DNA of 40,120 nt from an uncultured Alphaproteobacteria bacterium (GCA_944392565.1 CALXWX010000006.1:1-40120), one strand, 5' to 3'; positions 25,957 through 33,682 are shown, counted from the first letter of the stretch. Program-made: numbers and translations. Notes: a model not told the origin generated them from the sequence alone.

Positions 25957-25986
25957 AATCTGGTTTATTATTAACGGGGCGATGAA

Positions 25987-26691
25987 ATGGAATTGTTGAT
26001 AAAGGGTTCAACCGAACTGAACAAAATGTTCATGGCATTACAGCGAACTGCAATTGGTTTGCGCCATGATTTTGGGGAAGTTGAAAACCTGCAACAATCA
26101 TTGCGTGGCGCCCGTGATTTTGTTAAAAAAGCGGCCGCCAGAATCGAAGAAAGTATTCTGTCTGATTTATTATTGGTGCGTCCATCGGCGGGATTGTTAA
26201 CACCAAATGTATCGCATGCGGGTGATGGACGCGATGAATTTGTTTTGGCATTGTCTGGGGCGGCGAATTTTGTTCGTGCAAATCCGCATTTTGCAATTTC
26301 ATTGGCATTGCGTTCGAATGATGAAACAAAAATCGCGTTGGTGTATTCGCCAATTGATGAACGACTGTATTATGCAGAATCTGGTCGTGGCGCATATGCG
26401 TTTTCCGCATTTCATTCGGCGCGTACGCGTGTGTCGAATTTATCAGAACCATCAGATTTAACAATTGCATATAATATAACTGATAATCGCAAAACTGTGG
26501 GTGATGTGCGGCGTACGGGATGTCCGGCATTGGATTTGGCATGGGTTGCGGCGGGTAAATTCGACGCATTTGTATCTGATCCGCTGGATTATGCCGAAAT
26601 TGCCGCTGGTGAATTATTGGTCCGCGAAGCAGGCGGTAAAATTACAATGGGTGCGGATTTAATCGCAACAAACGGTCATGTTGAATTATAA
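25987..26691 (+). CDS. Inositol-monophosphatase (SuhB)-like protein with degenerate active site
   Basis: 234 residues with the IMPase fold signature in outline: ANFVRANPHFAISLAL aligns with the usual TNFVHGFPHFAVSIAL, and AGELLVREAGGKI with the family C-terminal motif. The metal-binding motif DPLDGT, which should stand before ANF, reads LALSGA (87-92). The upstream GEE motif is replaced (GLLTP), and the Asp of WDxAAG is Glu (AEIAAG). Phosphatase activity is therefore unlikely. E. coli SuhB has a non-catalytic role in rRNA antitermination with Nus factors, so a similar role is possible but not shown. It follows rpmE in the same direction and is closed by a terminator. Confidence 0.8.
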   Translation: MELLIKGSTELNKMFMALQRTAIGLRHDFGEVENLQQSLRGARDFVKKAAARIEESILSDLLLVRPSAGLLTPNVSHAGDGRDEFVLALSGAANFVRANPHFAISLALRSNDETKIALVYSPIDERLYYAESGRGAYAFSAFHSARTRVSNLSEPSDLTIAYNITDNRKTVGDVRRTGCPALDLAWVAAGKFDAFVSDPLDYAEIAAGELLVREAGGKITMGADLIATNGHVEL

Positions 26692-26693
26692 TA

Positions 26694-26717
26694 AACCGCC
26701 ATTTGGCGGTTTTTTTG
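26694..26717 (+). terminator. Intrinsic terminator of rpmE and the SuhB-like gene
   Basis: Stem AACCGCC/GGCGGTT around loop ATTT-type bases at 26694-26711, followed by TTTTTTT. Confidence 0.88.
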
Positions 26718-26871
26718 ATGACCCGGATGGGAAAATCCCAATTAACTTACACGACGCTTTTCCAAGAGAGAGAAACATCACGCAACATTTTTTGCCGGGT
26801 CAAAAATAAAATCCGGGTCTTGAATTTGGTGGGGATGCCCATTGTTGTGGAGATAAGAGAGGCATCCCCAT
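26718..26871. other. Gene-free structured stretch with competing helices
   Basis: GACCCGGAT (26720-26728) can pair with CCGGGTC (26795-26801) or, over 9 bp, with ATCCGGGTC (26811-26819). Inside is a TGGGA/TCCCA hairpin (26728-26740). A separate 10-bp perfect stem TGGGGATGCC/GGCATCCCCA (26830-26839 with 26861-26870) closes a 21-nt loop. No open frame of convincing quality is present. It may be an RNA with alternative folds; strand and function are unknown. Confidence 0.4.
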
Positions 26872-26884
26872 TTATAAAATAACT

Positions 26885-27055
26885 GCCACCTCACAAAATA
26901 AAAATACTTATGGTGGTTGGAGGTTCAAAACTATATTAAGCGATAGCGGGATTTATTCTGTATATTCATCCCCCTCCAACCCGGTCGGTTGGCAGGATTT
27001 TAACGCAACCCGGTGCGTGTTTAATAGAGGTTTTGATGCCTCACACAGGTTTATT
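26885..27055 (-). ncRNA. Structured element B (unrecognised RNA-like motif, copy 2)
   Basis: Same helices as element A, with compensatory changes. Positions: CCACC 26886-26890 with GGTGG 26912-26916. GGTTGGAGG 26915-26923 with CCTCCAACC 26973-26981. TCAAAAC 26925-26931 with GTTTTGA 27030-27036. CTAT 26931-26934 with ATAG 26943-26946 (8-nt loop). GGGAT 26948-26952 with ATCCC 26968-26972. CCAACC 26976-26981 with GGTTGG 26987-26992. ACGCA 27003-27007 with TGCGT 27014-27018. GAGG 26920-26923 with CCTC 27039-27042. Strand uncertain. On the minus strand a TGATATAGT box lies just upstream, at about 27072-27080. Confidence 0.5.
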
Positions 27056-27132
27056 AATCCCCGTGCATTGAACACTATATCATAACTTGATATAAAATAC
27101 CAGAAAATAAAAATGAAAATTTAATACAAAAC

Positions 27133-27161
27133 TTGCAAATGCGCTATAAATATCTTAAAAT
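27133..27161 (+). promoter_or_regulatory. Promoter of the PBP1A gene, TTGCAA-17-TAAAAT
   Basis: -35 TTGCAA (27133-27138), 17-bp spacer, -10 TAAAAT (27156-27161). The ATG at 27171 is 9 nt after the -10 box, so the mRNA is leaderless or nearly so. It starts downstream of element B. Confidence 0.65.
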
Positions 27162-27170
27162 TTATCTGAT

Positions 27171-29219
27171 ATGAAATTTAAAAAAATACTGCGTATTTTC
27201 CTGAATATTTTATTTTGGGGCTTTACATTGGGTATTGCCGCATTGGCGGTATTGATTTTAATTTATGGCAATGATTTACCTGATTATAAAAAATTGGCAA
27301 CATATGCACCACCTGTTGCAACACGACTGTATGCATCCGACGGCAGTTTATTGATTGAATACGCCGAAGAACGCCGTGTTTTTATTGATTTTGCCGATAT
27401 GCCGCCCCAGCTGATAAATGCATTCGTTGCCGCCGAAGATCAAAATTTCTGGACGCACCCTGGTATTGATATCCAGGGAATAACCCGTGCGTTGGTGAAT
27501 AACGGCATGCGTATGTTGGGATTTGATGCGCGATTTTCTGGTGCGTCAACAATAACACAACAGGTTGCGAAAAATTTCTTTTTAACATCTGAACGCACAA
27601 TTTCCAGAAAAATAAAAGAGGCTATTTTAGCAATGCGCCTGGAACGCACATTTTCAAAGCAGCATATCATGACGCTGTATTTAAACCAGATATTCTTGGG
27701 TGCGCGTGCATATGGTGTTGGATCTGCGGCATTGATGTATTTTAATAAACCGGTGTCTGAATTAAATTTGGCAGAATGTGCATTTTTGGCATCGCTGCCC
27801 AAGGCGCCAAATAATCGCGACAAGGCAATTGAACGCCGTAATTATGTCCTGCGCCGTATGGTTGAAGAAGGCTATATAACCCAGGCTGATGCAGATGCCG
27901 CTGCTGCTGAACCATTAAATATAAACAGTGGCTTTACTGCCCAGATGGCAGATGAATTCCAATATTTTGCCGAAGATGTTCGTCGGCAATTGCTGGATAC
28001 ATTGGGACGGGAAACATTGTACAATGATGGATTATATATAAAAACAACAATTGTCCCAGAATTACAACGCGCAGCATCCGCGGCATTAAACAAAGAATTA
28101 GACAGATATAATTCGATTCGTGGCGAAAACGAAGCAAAATTACAAGGTGCAATCATCGCGATGAATCCACATACTGGACGCGTGCTGGCAATGTCTGGTG
28201 GGCGCAGTTTCGCAGACAGCTCTTTTAATCGTGCAACGCAAGCAATGCGTCAGATTGGCAGTACGATTAAACCATTTGTTTATTTGGCGGCATTGGAACG
28301 CGGCATGTCGCCCCAGGCAATGATTCTGGATGCGCCAATTGTTGGATGGCGTGAAAATAATACACTGTGGAAACCTGAAAATTATGATAAAAAATTCTTG
28401 GGCGATGTGCCATTGCGTCTGGCGCTGGAAACATCGCGTAATGTGCCGGCGGTGCGTTTGGTTCAAACATTGGGGGTTGAAAACGCCATAGAGGTTGCCC
28501 AGCGTTTCGGTGTATACCCCGCGGATCTAGATAATATAAATTTATCAATGGCATTGGGATCGGGTGAAACGACATTACAGCGTTTGGTGTCGGGATATTC
28601 GGCATTTGTAAATGGTGGGCATTTGATCCAACCAAAACTGGTCGATTATATCGAAGACAGATACGGTCGTGTTTTGGGTGGTAATAATATCGACCTTATT
28701 GAATGGGACCCAGATTTATTACCCCCGGAAAAACTTGATGAATCGGAACCATTGTCTGACCCACAAAGTTTATATCAGATGGTGTCTATTTTACAGGGAA
28801 CTGTTGAACGCGGCACAGGAAAACAGGCGCGCGTTCCGGGACACACAATTGCGGGAAAAACGGGTACAACCAACGATGTCAAAGATATATGGTTTGTTGG
28901 TTTTTCCAAGAATTTGATTGCGGGGGTATATTTGGGATTTGATACACCAAAACCATTGGGACGCGGCGCCGGCAGTCATATGGCGGCACGCGTATTTGCA
29001 GACTTTATGAAAGAAGCATTAAAGAATGAAAAAAATCAACCGTTTTCTGTTCCAGATGGATTGACATTTGTGCGCGTAAATCGCCGCAGTGGCGCTGCCG
29101 CCGCCGATGATCCAAATGGCACGATAATAACCGAAGCATTTAAACCAGGTCAACATCCAAACCCCGCCCCACAAAAAGCGGCACAGGAATCCGGACCGGC
29201 GGTTGGTGGTGTGTTTTAA
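27171..29219 (+). CDS. mrcA: Bifunctional penicillin-binding protein 1A (transglycosylase/transpeptidase)
   Basis: 682 residues. A short cytoplasmic N terminus and one membrane anchor (about 10-32) are followed by a GT51 glycosyltransferase domain (EDQNFWTHPGID with the catalytic Glu, GASTITQQVAKNFF). Then comes a penicillin-binding transpeptidase domain with Ser364-T-I-Lys367, SGYSAF for the second motif, and KTG at 563-565. It polymerises and crosslinks peptidoglycan on the periplasmic side. It is shorter than E. coli PBP1A (850), and the segment between the two domains is compact, so the OB-type insert seems absent. It is followed by a lipoprotein gene with its own promoter. First of a group of cell-wall genes. 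Confidence 0.94.
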   Translation: MKFKKILRIFLNILFWGFTLGIAALAVLILIYGNDLPDYKKLATYAPPVATRLYASDGSLLIEYAEERRVFIDFADMPPQLINAFVAAEDQNFWTHPGIDIQGITRALVNNGMRMLGFDARFSGASTITQQVAKNFFLTSERTISRKIKEAILAMRLERTFSKQHIMTLYLNQIFLGARAYGVGSAALMYFNKPVSELNLAECAFLASLPKAPNNRDKAIERRNYVLRRMVEEGYITQADADAAAAEPLNINSGFTAQMADEFQYFAEDVRRQLLDTLGRETLYNDGLYIKTTIVPELQRAASAALNKELDRYNSIRGENEAKLQGAIIAMNPHTGRVLAMSGGRSFADSSFNRATQAMRQIGSTIKPFVYLAALERGMSPQAMILDAPIVGWRENNTLWKPENYDKKFLGDVPLRLALETSRNVPAVRLVQTLGVENAIEVAQRFGVYPADLDNINLSMALGSGETTLQRLVSGYSAFVNGGHLIQPKLVDYIEDRYGRVLGGNNIDLIEWDPDLLPPEKLDESEPLSDPQSLYQMVSILQGTVERGTGKQARVPGHTIAGKTGTTNDVKDIWFVGFSKNLIAGVYLGFDTPKPLGRGAGSHMAARVFADFMKEALKNEKNQPFSVPDGLTFVRVNRRSGAAAADDPNGTIITEAFKPGQHPNPAPQKAAQESGPAVGGVF

Positions 29220-29240
29220 TTAAACATTCCATAAAAATTA

Positions 29241-29249
29241 TGCTATAAT
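29241..29249 (+). promoter_or_regulatory. Extended -10 promoter TGCTATAAT
   Basis: TGC plus TATAAT (29244-29249), 22 nt before the ATG at 29272, with GGGGGA (29262-29267) as ribosome binding site. Confidence 0.6.
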
Positions 29250-29271
29250 CTGATTATTACAGGGGGAAAAA

Positions 29272-29565
29272 ATGAAACGGTTATTTTTTGGAATGATTTT
29301 ATGTGCATCATTGTGTGCATGTGATGCAAAAAATCCAGTGATTACATGTGGTGGGTATAATATTGATATGAATTTATCGGACGATGGCGAAACATTAACG
29401 GCGGTAATAAACGGCGATGAAATGACATTAACACATGCGATATCTGCATCTGGTGCGCGATATGTTGGCGAATTAAATGATACAATTGTAACACTGTGGA
29501 ACCAGGGTGATAATTGGACAATGTTTTTAAATGACGATGCACCAATTGAATGCACAACTAAATAG
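29272..29565 (+). CDS. MliC/PliC-like lysozyme inhibitor lipoprotein
   Basis: 97 residues with a lipoprotein signal ending in LCAC (Cys17 lipidated), then a small beta domain. ASGARYVGELNDTIVTLWNQGDNW matches the MliC pattern in which SASGARY and an aromatic-containing WxKG segment form the lysozyme-blocking face; Cys26 and Cys93 could form the family's disulfide. Members inhibit C-type lysozyme from the outer membrane or periplasm. The position between PBP1A and mraY fits protection of peptidoglycan. A GGGGGA site lies 4 nt before the ATG. The family call rests on the short central motif. Confidence 0.7.
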   Translation: MKRLFFGMILCASLCACDAKNPVITCGGYNIDMNLSDDGETLTAVINGDEMTLTHAISASGARYVGELNDTIVTLWNQGDNWTMFLNDDAPIECTTK

Positions 29566-29587
29566 CGTTTGTTTTGTCTGATTTATA

Positions 29588-29596
29588 TGATAAAAT
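29588..29596 (+). promoter_or_regulatory. Extended -10 promoter TGATAAAAT
   Basis: TGATAAAAT, 24 nt before the mraY ATG at 29621; the leader holds AGAAGGAGA as ribosome binding site. Confidence 0.55.
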
Positions 29597-29620
29597 GTTC
29601 AGCATAAGAAGGAGATTTTT

Positions 29621-30709
29621 ATGCTGACATCTTTTTTTCTGGCGCATGGTGCAACATTTTTTGCCAGTGGTTGGACTCAATTCGCGGCGGCATTTGGTTT
29701 GGCATTTTTAATAATGCTGATATTTGGGCGACCGTTTATAAATGCAATGCATCGATGGCAAAAACGGGGACAACCCATCAGTGAAAATGTACCCGAAACC
29801 CATCGTCAGAAAGCCGGAACCCCAACAATGGGTGGACTGTTGGTTGTTGTGGCAATATTAATCCCCAGTATTTTGTTTATGCCGCTATCGAATCCAACAG
29901 GCTGGATTGCGCTGTTGTCATTGGTTATGTTTGGGGCGATTGGTTTTGCCGATGATTATAAAAAAGTGCGCAGCCAGTCAAAAAAATCGTCAAATGGACT
30001 GTCGCCGTTGACGCGTCTGGGCATAGAAGCAATTTGTGTTGTAGTTTTGGCGTATTTAATCAATAAAACAATACCATTATACATACCTGAATTGTCATTA
30101 ATATTACCGTTTGGTATTATTTGGTCATTGGGGGTATGGTATTATGTATTTGCATATTTTGTAATCGCCGGCAGTGCCAACGCCACAAATATCACAGATG
30201 GTTTGGATGGCATGTTGGCAAAACTGTATATGCCGGTATTGGTTGTGTTGGTTGTTGCATTATATGGCGCAACGCGTATTGGATTTATGGATACAGTAAT
30301 GTTCTTGCCAGATGCCAGCGGTCTGTATGCGGTACTGGGGGCGGCGTTTGGTGCAGTCTTGGGATTTTTATGGTTTAATGCCAAACCGGCATCGATATTT
30401 ATGGGCGATGTTGGGTCATTGGCATTGGGCGGATTTATGGGTACGGTTGCCATGCTGTTAAAATCAGAAATTATAATGGCAATTGCCGCCGGCATGATGG
30501 TATTAATACTGCTGTCATCATTTATCCAGACGATGTATTTTAAAATAACGCGTAAAATTACTGGCACGGGTCGTCGTGTGTTCTTGCGCGCACCATTGCA
30601 CCATCATTTTGAAGAATTGGGATGGGCTGAAACAAAAATTGTCGACAGATTTTTTATAATGTCGGTTTTGTTTTCAGGACTGGCATTGGTGTTATTAAAA
30701 TTCGCATAA
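29621..30709 (+). CDS. mraY: Phospho-N-acetylmuramoyl-pentapeptide transferase
   Basis: The enzyme transfers phospho-MurNAc-pentapeptide to undecaprenyl phosphate, making lipid I at the cytoplasmic face. The 362 residues contain about ten membrane helices and the family motifs: THRQKAGTPTMGG, FADDYKK with the catalytic Asp pair, GSANATNITDGLDG, FMGDVGSLALGG and LHHHFEELGW. Length is typical. AAGGAG lies 6 nt before the ATG. In most bacteria murD follows; here a terminator and a new promoter separate it from ftsW. Confidence 0.97.
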   Translation: MLTSFFLAHGATFFASGWTQFAAAFGLAFLIMLIFGRPFINAMHRWQKRGQPISENVPETHRQKAGTPTMGGLLVVVAILIPSILFMPLSNPTGWIALLSLVMFGAIGFADDYKKVRSQSKKSSNGLSPLTRLGIEAICVVVLAYLINKTIPLYIPELSLILPFGIIWSLGVWYYVFAYFVIAGSANATNITDGLDGMLAKLYMPVLVVLVVALYGATRIGFMDTVMFLPDASGLYAVLGAAFGAVLGFLWFNAKPASIFMGDVGSLALGGFMGTVAMLLKSEIIMAIAAGMMVLILLSSFIQTMYFKITRKITGTGRRVFLRAPLHHHFEELGWAETKIVDRFFIMSVLFSGLALVLLKFA

Positions 30710-30710
30710 C

Positions 30711-30735
30711 AGACAGCCCCAGAAAACTGGGGCGT
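30711..30735 (+). terminator. Intrinsic terminator of mraY
   Basis: AGAC-A-GCCCCAG, AAAA loop, CTGGGGC-GTCT, then TTTAT. One bulged A interrupts an 11-bp stem. Confidence 0.75.
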
Positions 30736-30777
30736 CTTTATAAATTTTCATCGGGATGTATATTTTCATAAAAAAGA

Positions 30778-30786
30778 TGGTATAAT
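30778..30786 (+). promoter_or_regulatory. Extended -10 promoter TGGTATAAT
   Basis: TGG plus TATAAT (30781-30786), 10 nt before the ATG at 30797; the predicted leader is about 3-4 nt and has no ribosome binding site. Confidence 0.6.
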
Positions 30787-30796
30787 ACATATCGAA

Positions 30797-31936
30797 ATGT
30801 TTAAACGAACCGAAGAAAGCAAACTGACCAGTTGGTATTTTGAAATCGACCGCAAATTATTGTGGCTGGTGCTGTTGCTGGTGTTTGCAGGCGCCCAGTT
30901 TATGATATCTGCTGGTCATGCCGCGGCGGGGCGTATTGGCGAGCCGTGGTATTTTTTTATATTAAAAGCATTGCCATTTTATTTTATTGGTTTGGCAACA
31001 ATGTTTGCTGCCAGCATGTTGAATAAAAAATGGGTGCTGCGTATATCATGGCTGAATGTTGCGGTATGTTTGTTTTTGCTGTTGATAACATTGATTGCCC
31101 CGCATTATATCAAAGGTTCGGCGCGTTTTGTATCCATTGGACCATTTAATGTTATGCCATCGGATATAATGAAGCCTGGCTTTATAATGCTGACGGCGTG
31201 GTTTTTGGCAAAAATGCGTGATGCATATGGCGATAATATTTTCTTTAATCGTGATGCGTGGCGCATGCGGTGGCTCAGCTGGTGGCCATATCTTGGGGCA
31301 TTTATACCGGCGTTTTGTATAATATTGCGTCATCCGGATCTGGGGACCGCGATTTTGTATTTTGCGGTTTTGTGTGCGATGATGTTTGTGGCGGGATTGC
31401 CGTGGATTATTGTGCCAATATTGGGTGGTTTGGTTGGGTTAGTATTGCTGTTTGCGTTTTTTACTATGCCGCATGTACACAATCGAATTATCGCATTTCT
31501 TACCGGCAGTGGCGATACATACCAGGTACGCCAATCAATTCAATCAATTCAACATGGCGGTCTGTTGGGCAGTGGTGATGAAGCATTTGTAAAACAATCA
31601 TTGCCCGATTCGCATACGGATTTTATATTCGCCGCCATTGCCGAAGATTGGGGTGCAATTGTTGCATGCGCGCTGTTGTTCGTTATATTCAGTGTGTTGC
31701 GGCGATTAATAATTGATGCCGCATCTGCGCGTGACAGATTTGTTATGTATGCAACGGGGGGCGCCGCGGCATTATTTGGAACCCAGGTTTGCATTAATCT
31801 GATGTCTACATTGCATTTGTTCGCGCCAAAGGGAATGACATTGCCATTTATTTCATACGGGGGCAGTTCTTTTGTCGGATTTTGCCTGTTGTTTGGAATG
31901 GTTCTGGCAATTGTCCGTGAAGATAAGTGGAAATAA
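30797..31936 (+). CDS. ftsW: Peptidoglycan glycosyltransferase FtsW (SEDS family)
   Basis: 379 residues, about ten membrane helices. SEDS signatures are RHPDLGTAIL with the catalytic-type Asp, SLPDSHTDFIFAAIAEDWG, and PKGMTLPFISYGGSS. FtsW is preferred to RodA because the gene lies between mraY and murG, its place in division/cell-wall clusters, and because the SHTDFIF motif is of FtsW type. It polymerises glycan strands at the septum together with a class B PBP. The segment before the last motif (NLMSTLHLF) differs from the common NxGVNLGLLP, a local divergence. The start has no Shine-Dalgarno and probably is near-leaderless. Confidence 0.92.
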   Translation: MFKRTEESKLTSWYFEIDRKLLWLVLLLVFAGAQFMISAGHAAAGRIGEPWYFFILKALPFYFIGLATMFAASMLNKKWVLRISWLNVAVCLFLLLITLIAPHYIKGSARFVSIGPFNVMPSDIMKPGFIMLTAWFLAKMRDAYGDNIFFNRDAWRMRWLSWWPYLGAFIPAFCIILRHPDLGTAILYFAVLCAMMFVAGLPWIIVPILGGLVGLVLLFAFFTMPHVHNRIIAFLTGSGDTYQVRQSIQSIQHGGLLGSGDEAFVKQSLPDSHTDFIFAAIAEDWGAIVACALLFVIFSVLRRLIIDAASARDRFVMYATGGAAALFGTQVCINLMSTLHLFAPKGMTLPFISYGGSSFVGFCLLFGMVLAIVREDKWK

Positions 31937-31964
31937 AAAATCGGGCAATGCCCGATTTTTTTAT
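31935..31964. terminator. Bidirectional terminator
   Basis: AAAAAATCGGGC/GCCCGATTTTTT hairpin between ftsW and the convergent minus-strand gene, with A and T runs on either side. Confidence 0.88.
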
Positions 31965-32500
31965 CTTTGTTTTTGTAATTGTTGTTTAACTTGCTTTTTT
32001 ATTTTTCGTGGCAGTTTTTCACCCATCTGTAATTTTTTCGTGACAATTTCGAATTTTTCTTTTTTTACCTGTGGTTGTTCAATTGTATTGCCACCAAAAT
32101 CGCGGATATAATGATTTATTATTCCGATATAGCTGGGGCTGTATCTTAATTCCAGATGCATATTTTTGACCAGTCGTAAAACAGCCAATGCATCTGCGCG
32201 CGTTTTTTCAGGTAATTCATTTGCGTATCTAAATTCACGCACAGATGATAAATTTTGACCCAGGCGACCATACCATCCCCAGCCGGTCGCAAACAATTTA
32301 TCCAATATCAATGAAAAATACATCTTGCGCAGTTTTTTGTCTGGTTCATCACGAATAATTTTCATCATTGCCTTGAAATTATCTTTGTTCAGTGTGATAA
32401 AACCATCATTTGGCAACAGTTTAATAAATTTTTGATAATTTTTTGAATTACCCGTCAATTGCTTTATCAATTGTTTGGGTTCAATATATGTCGTTTGCAT
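31961..32500 (-). CDS. Protein of unknown function, basic and helical
   Basis: Not recognised. 179 residues from the ATG at 32500, chosen because AGGAG lies 7 nt before it. No signal peptide or membrane helix. The protein is Lys-rich with mostly helical character and ends in a strongly basic tail (PRKIKKQVKQQLQKQR), suggesting contact with nucleic acid or ribosome, though this is a guess. A GWGWYGRLGQNLSSVREFRY segment in the middle is the most distinctive part. It lies convergent to ftsW and divergent from murG, interrupting the usual cell-wall gene order. Confidence 0.7.
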   Translation of the reverse strand: MQTTYIEPKQLIKQLTGNSKNYQKFIKLLPNDGFITLNKDNFKAMMKIIRDEPDKKLRKMYFSLILDKLFATGWGWYGRLGQNLSSVREFRYANELPEKTRADALAVLRLVKNMHLELRYSPSYIGIINHYIRDFGGNTIEQPQVKKEKFEIVTKKLQMGEKLPRKIKKQVKQQLQKQR

Positions 32501-32585
32501 ACTGTGACTCCTTTGTTGCAATATTTGATTGCAGTGATATACTTTATTAATAATATAATTGTATCATAATAATGGGGTGTTTTCT

Positions 32586-33632
32586 ATGAAAATATGGATT
32601 GCAACTGGTGGAACGGGGGGGCATGTTTTCCCGGCATTAAGTGTTGCGGCGGAATTGGTCGCGCGCGGTCATCGTGTTATAATATCACGCGATGGGCGGG
32701 TTCGAAAAATGGTTTCTGATGGCGCGCCGCGCGGTGCAAAAATTGTGGCTGTATGGGCGTCTGGGGTTGGTGCAAAAAGTCGCGCGAAACAAATAATTGC
32801 ATTATTTAAAATTGCTGTATCGGCGGCGTGGTTAACAGTGCGATTTTTATTTTCGCGCCCCAATCGCGTTGTTGCATTTGGTGGTTATTCATCTGTGCCG
32901 GTTGTGTTTGCGGCGCATGTCTGGAAAATACCGACATTTTTGCATGAACAAAATGCTGCAATTGGGCGGGCGAATAAATTTGCATTGCGTTGGGTAAAGA
33001 CATTAATGACCAGTTTCCCAACCGTTGATGGCATTCCGCAAAATTCACATGTGCGCATTGTTTATACTGGATTACCGGTTCGACATGAATTTCTGGAAAT
33101 GGCGGGGGCGCCATTGCCGAATGAATCAAAAATACTGGTTACAGGCGGGTCATTGGGCGCGCAAATTCTGGATGATGTTGTCCCAGCGGCATTATTGCAA
33201 ATGAAAAATAAAAAGATTTTTATAACGCACCAAACGCGTCCTGAAAATGTTGCGCGTTTGCAAAAAATATATGCTGAAAATAAAATTCGCGCAAATGTAT
33301 TATCGTTTATTCATGATATGGCGGGCGCAATTGCCGGTGCTGATTTGGTAATTGGGCGCAGTGGTGCCAGCACGGTTGTCGAATTGGAAACAATTGGTCG
33401 CCCGGCGATACTGGTGCCGTTGAATATAAATCCGGACCAGGCTGCCAACGCCGCCAGTTTTGCGCGCATGGGTGGTGGATTTGCCATCCCCCAGGAAAAA
33501 TTTACACCGCGTTGGTTGGCGGCAACATTGACCGAATTATTTGATAACCCGATGCGTCTGGAAAAAATGGCAAAAAAATCATTGGTTGAAAATGATGCAG
33601 TAAAAATTATTGCCGATGAAATAACAAAATGA
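32586..33632 (+). CDS. murG: UDP-N-acetylglucosamine--lipid I N-acetylglucosaminyltransferase
   Basis: The enzyme adds GlcNAc to lipid I to give lipid II at the inner membrane. The 348 residues have the GT28 two-domain pattern: GGTGGHVFPALS at the N terminus, HEQNAAIGRANK, GGSLGAQILDDVVP starting the C-terminal domain, and the donor-binding GRSGASTVVELETIGRPAILVPL. The start at 32586 (MKIWIATGG) is chosen because the conserved N terminus begins there and GGGGTG lies about 8 nt upstream. A TATAAT at 32554-32559 is a likely -10 box. murC, murB and ddl, often next, are not here. Confidence 0.95.
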   Translation: MKIWIATGGTGGHVFPALSVAAELVARGHRVIISRDGRVRKMVSDGAPRGAKIVAVWASGVGAKSRAKQIIALFKIAVSAAWLTVRFLFSRPNRVVAFGGYSSVPVVFAAHVWKIPTFLHEQNAAIGRANKFALRWVKTLMTSFPTVDGIPQNSHVRIVYTGLPVRHEFLEMAGAPLPNESKILVTGGSLGAQILDDVVPAALLQMKNKKIFITHQTRPENVARLQKIYAENKIRANVLSFIHDMAGAIAGADLVIGRSGASTVVELETIGRPAILVPLNINPDQAANAASFARMGGGFAIPQEKFTPRWLAATLTELFDNPMRLEKMAKKSLVENDAVKIIADEITK

Positions 33633-33652
33633 TATTTGATGCATTTTTCCAC

Positions 33653-33682
33653 TTGCGTGCGATTCGTCATTTGTTCTATGAT
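33653..33682 (+). promoter_or_regulatory. Promoter TTGCGT-18-TATGAT
   Basis: -35 TTGCGT (33653-33658), 18-bp spacer, -10 TATGAT (33677-33682), in the short gap after murG. A GGAAAGGA ribosome binding site precedes the ATG at 33705. Confidence 0.5.

Noticed and set aside
26718..27055. tmRNA, RNase P, 6S or SRP RNA
   Set aside because: None of the diagnostic conserved strings of these RNAs was found on either strand; a tag-peptide frame or the GGAAGCAGCC-type SRP loop is absent.
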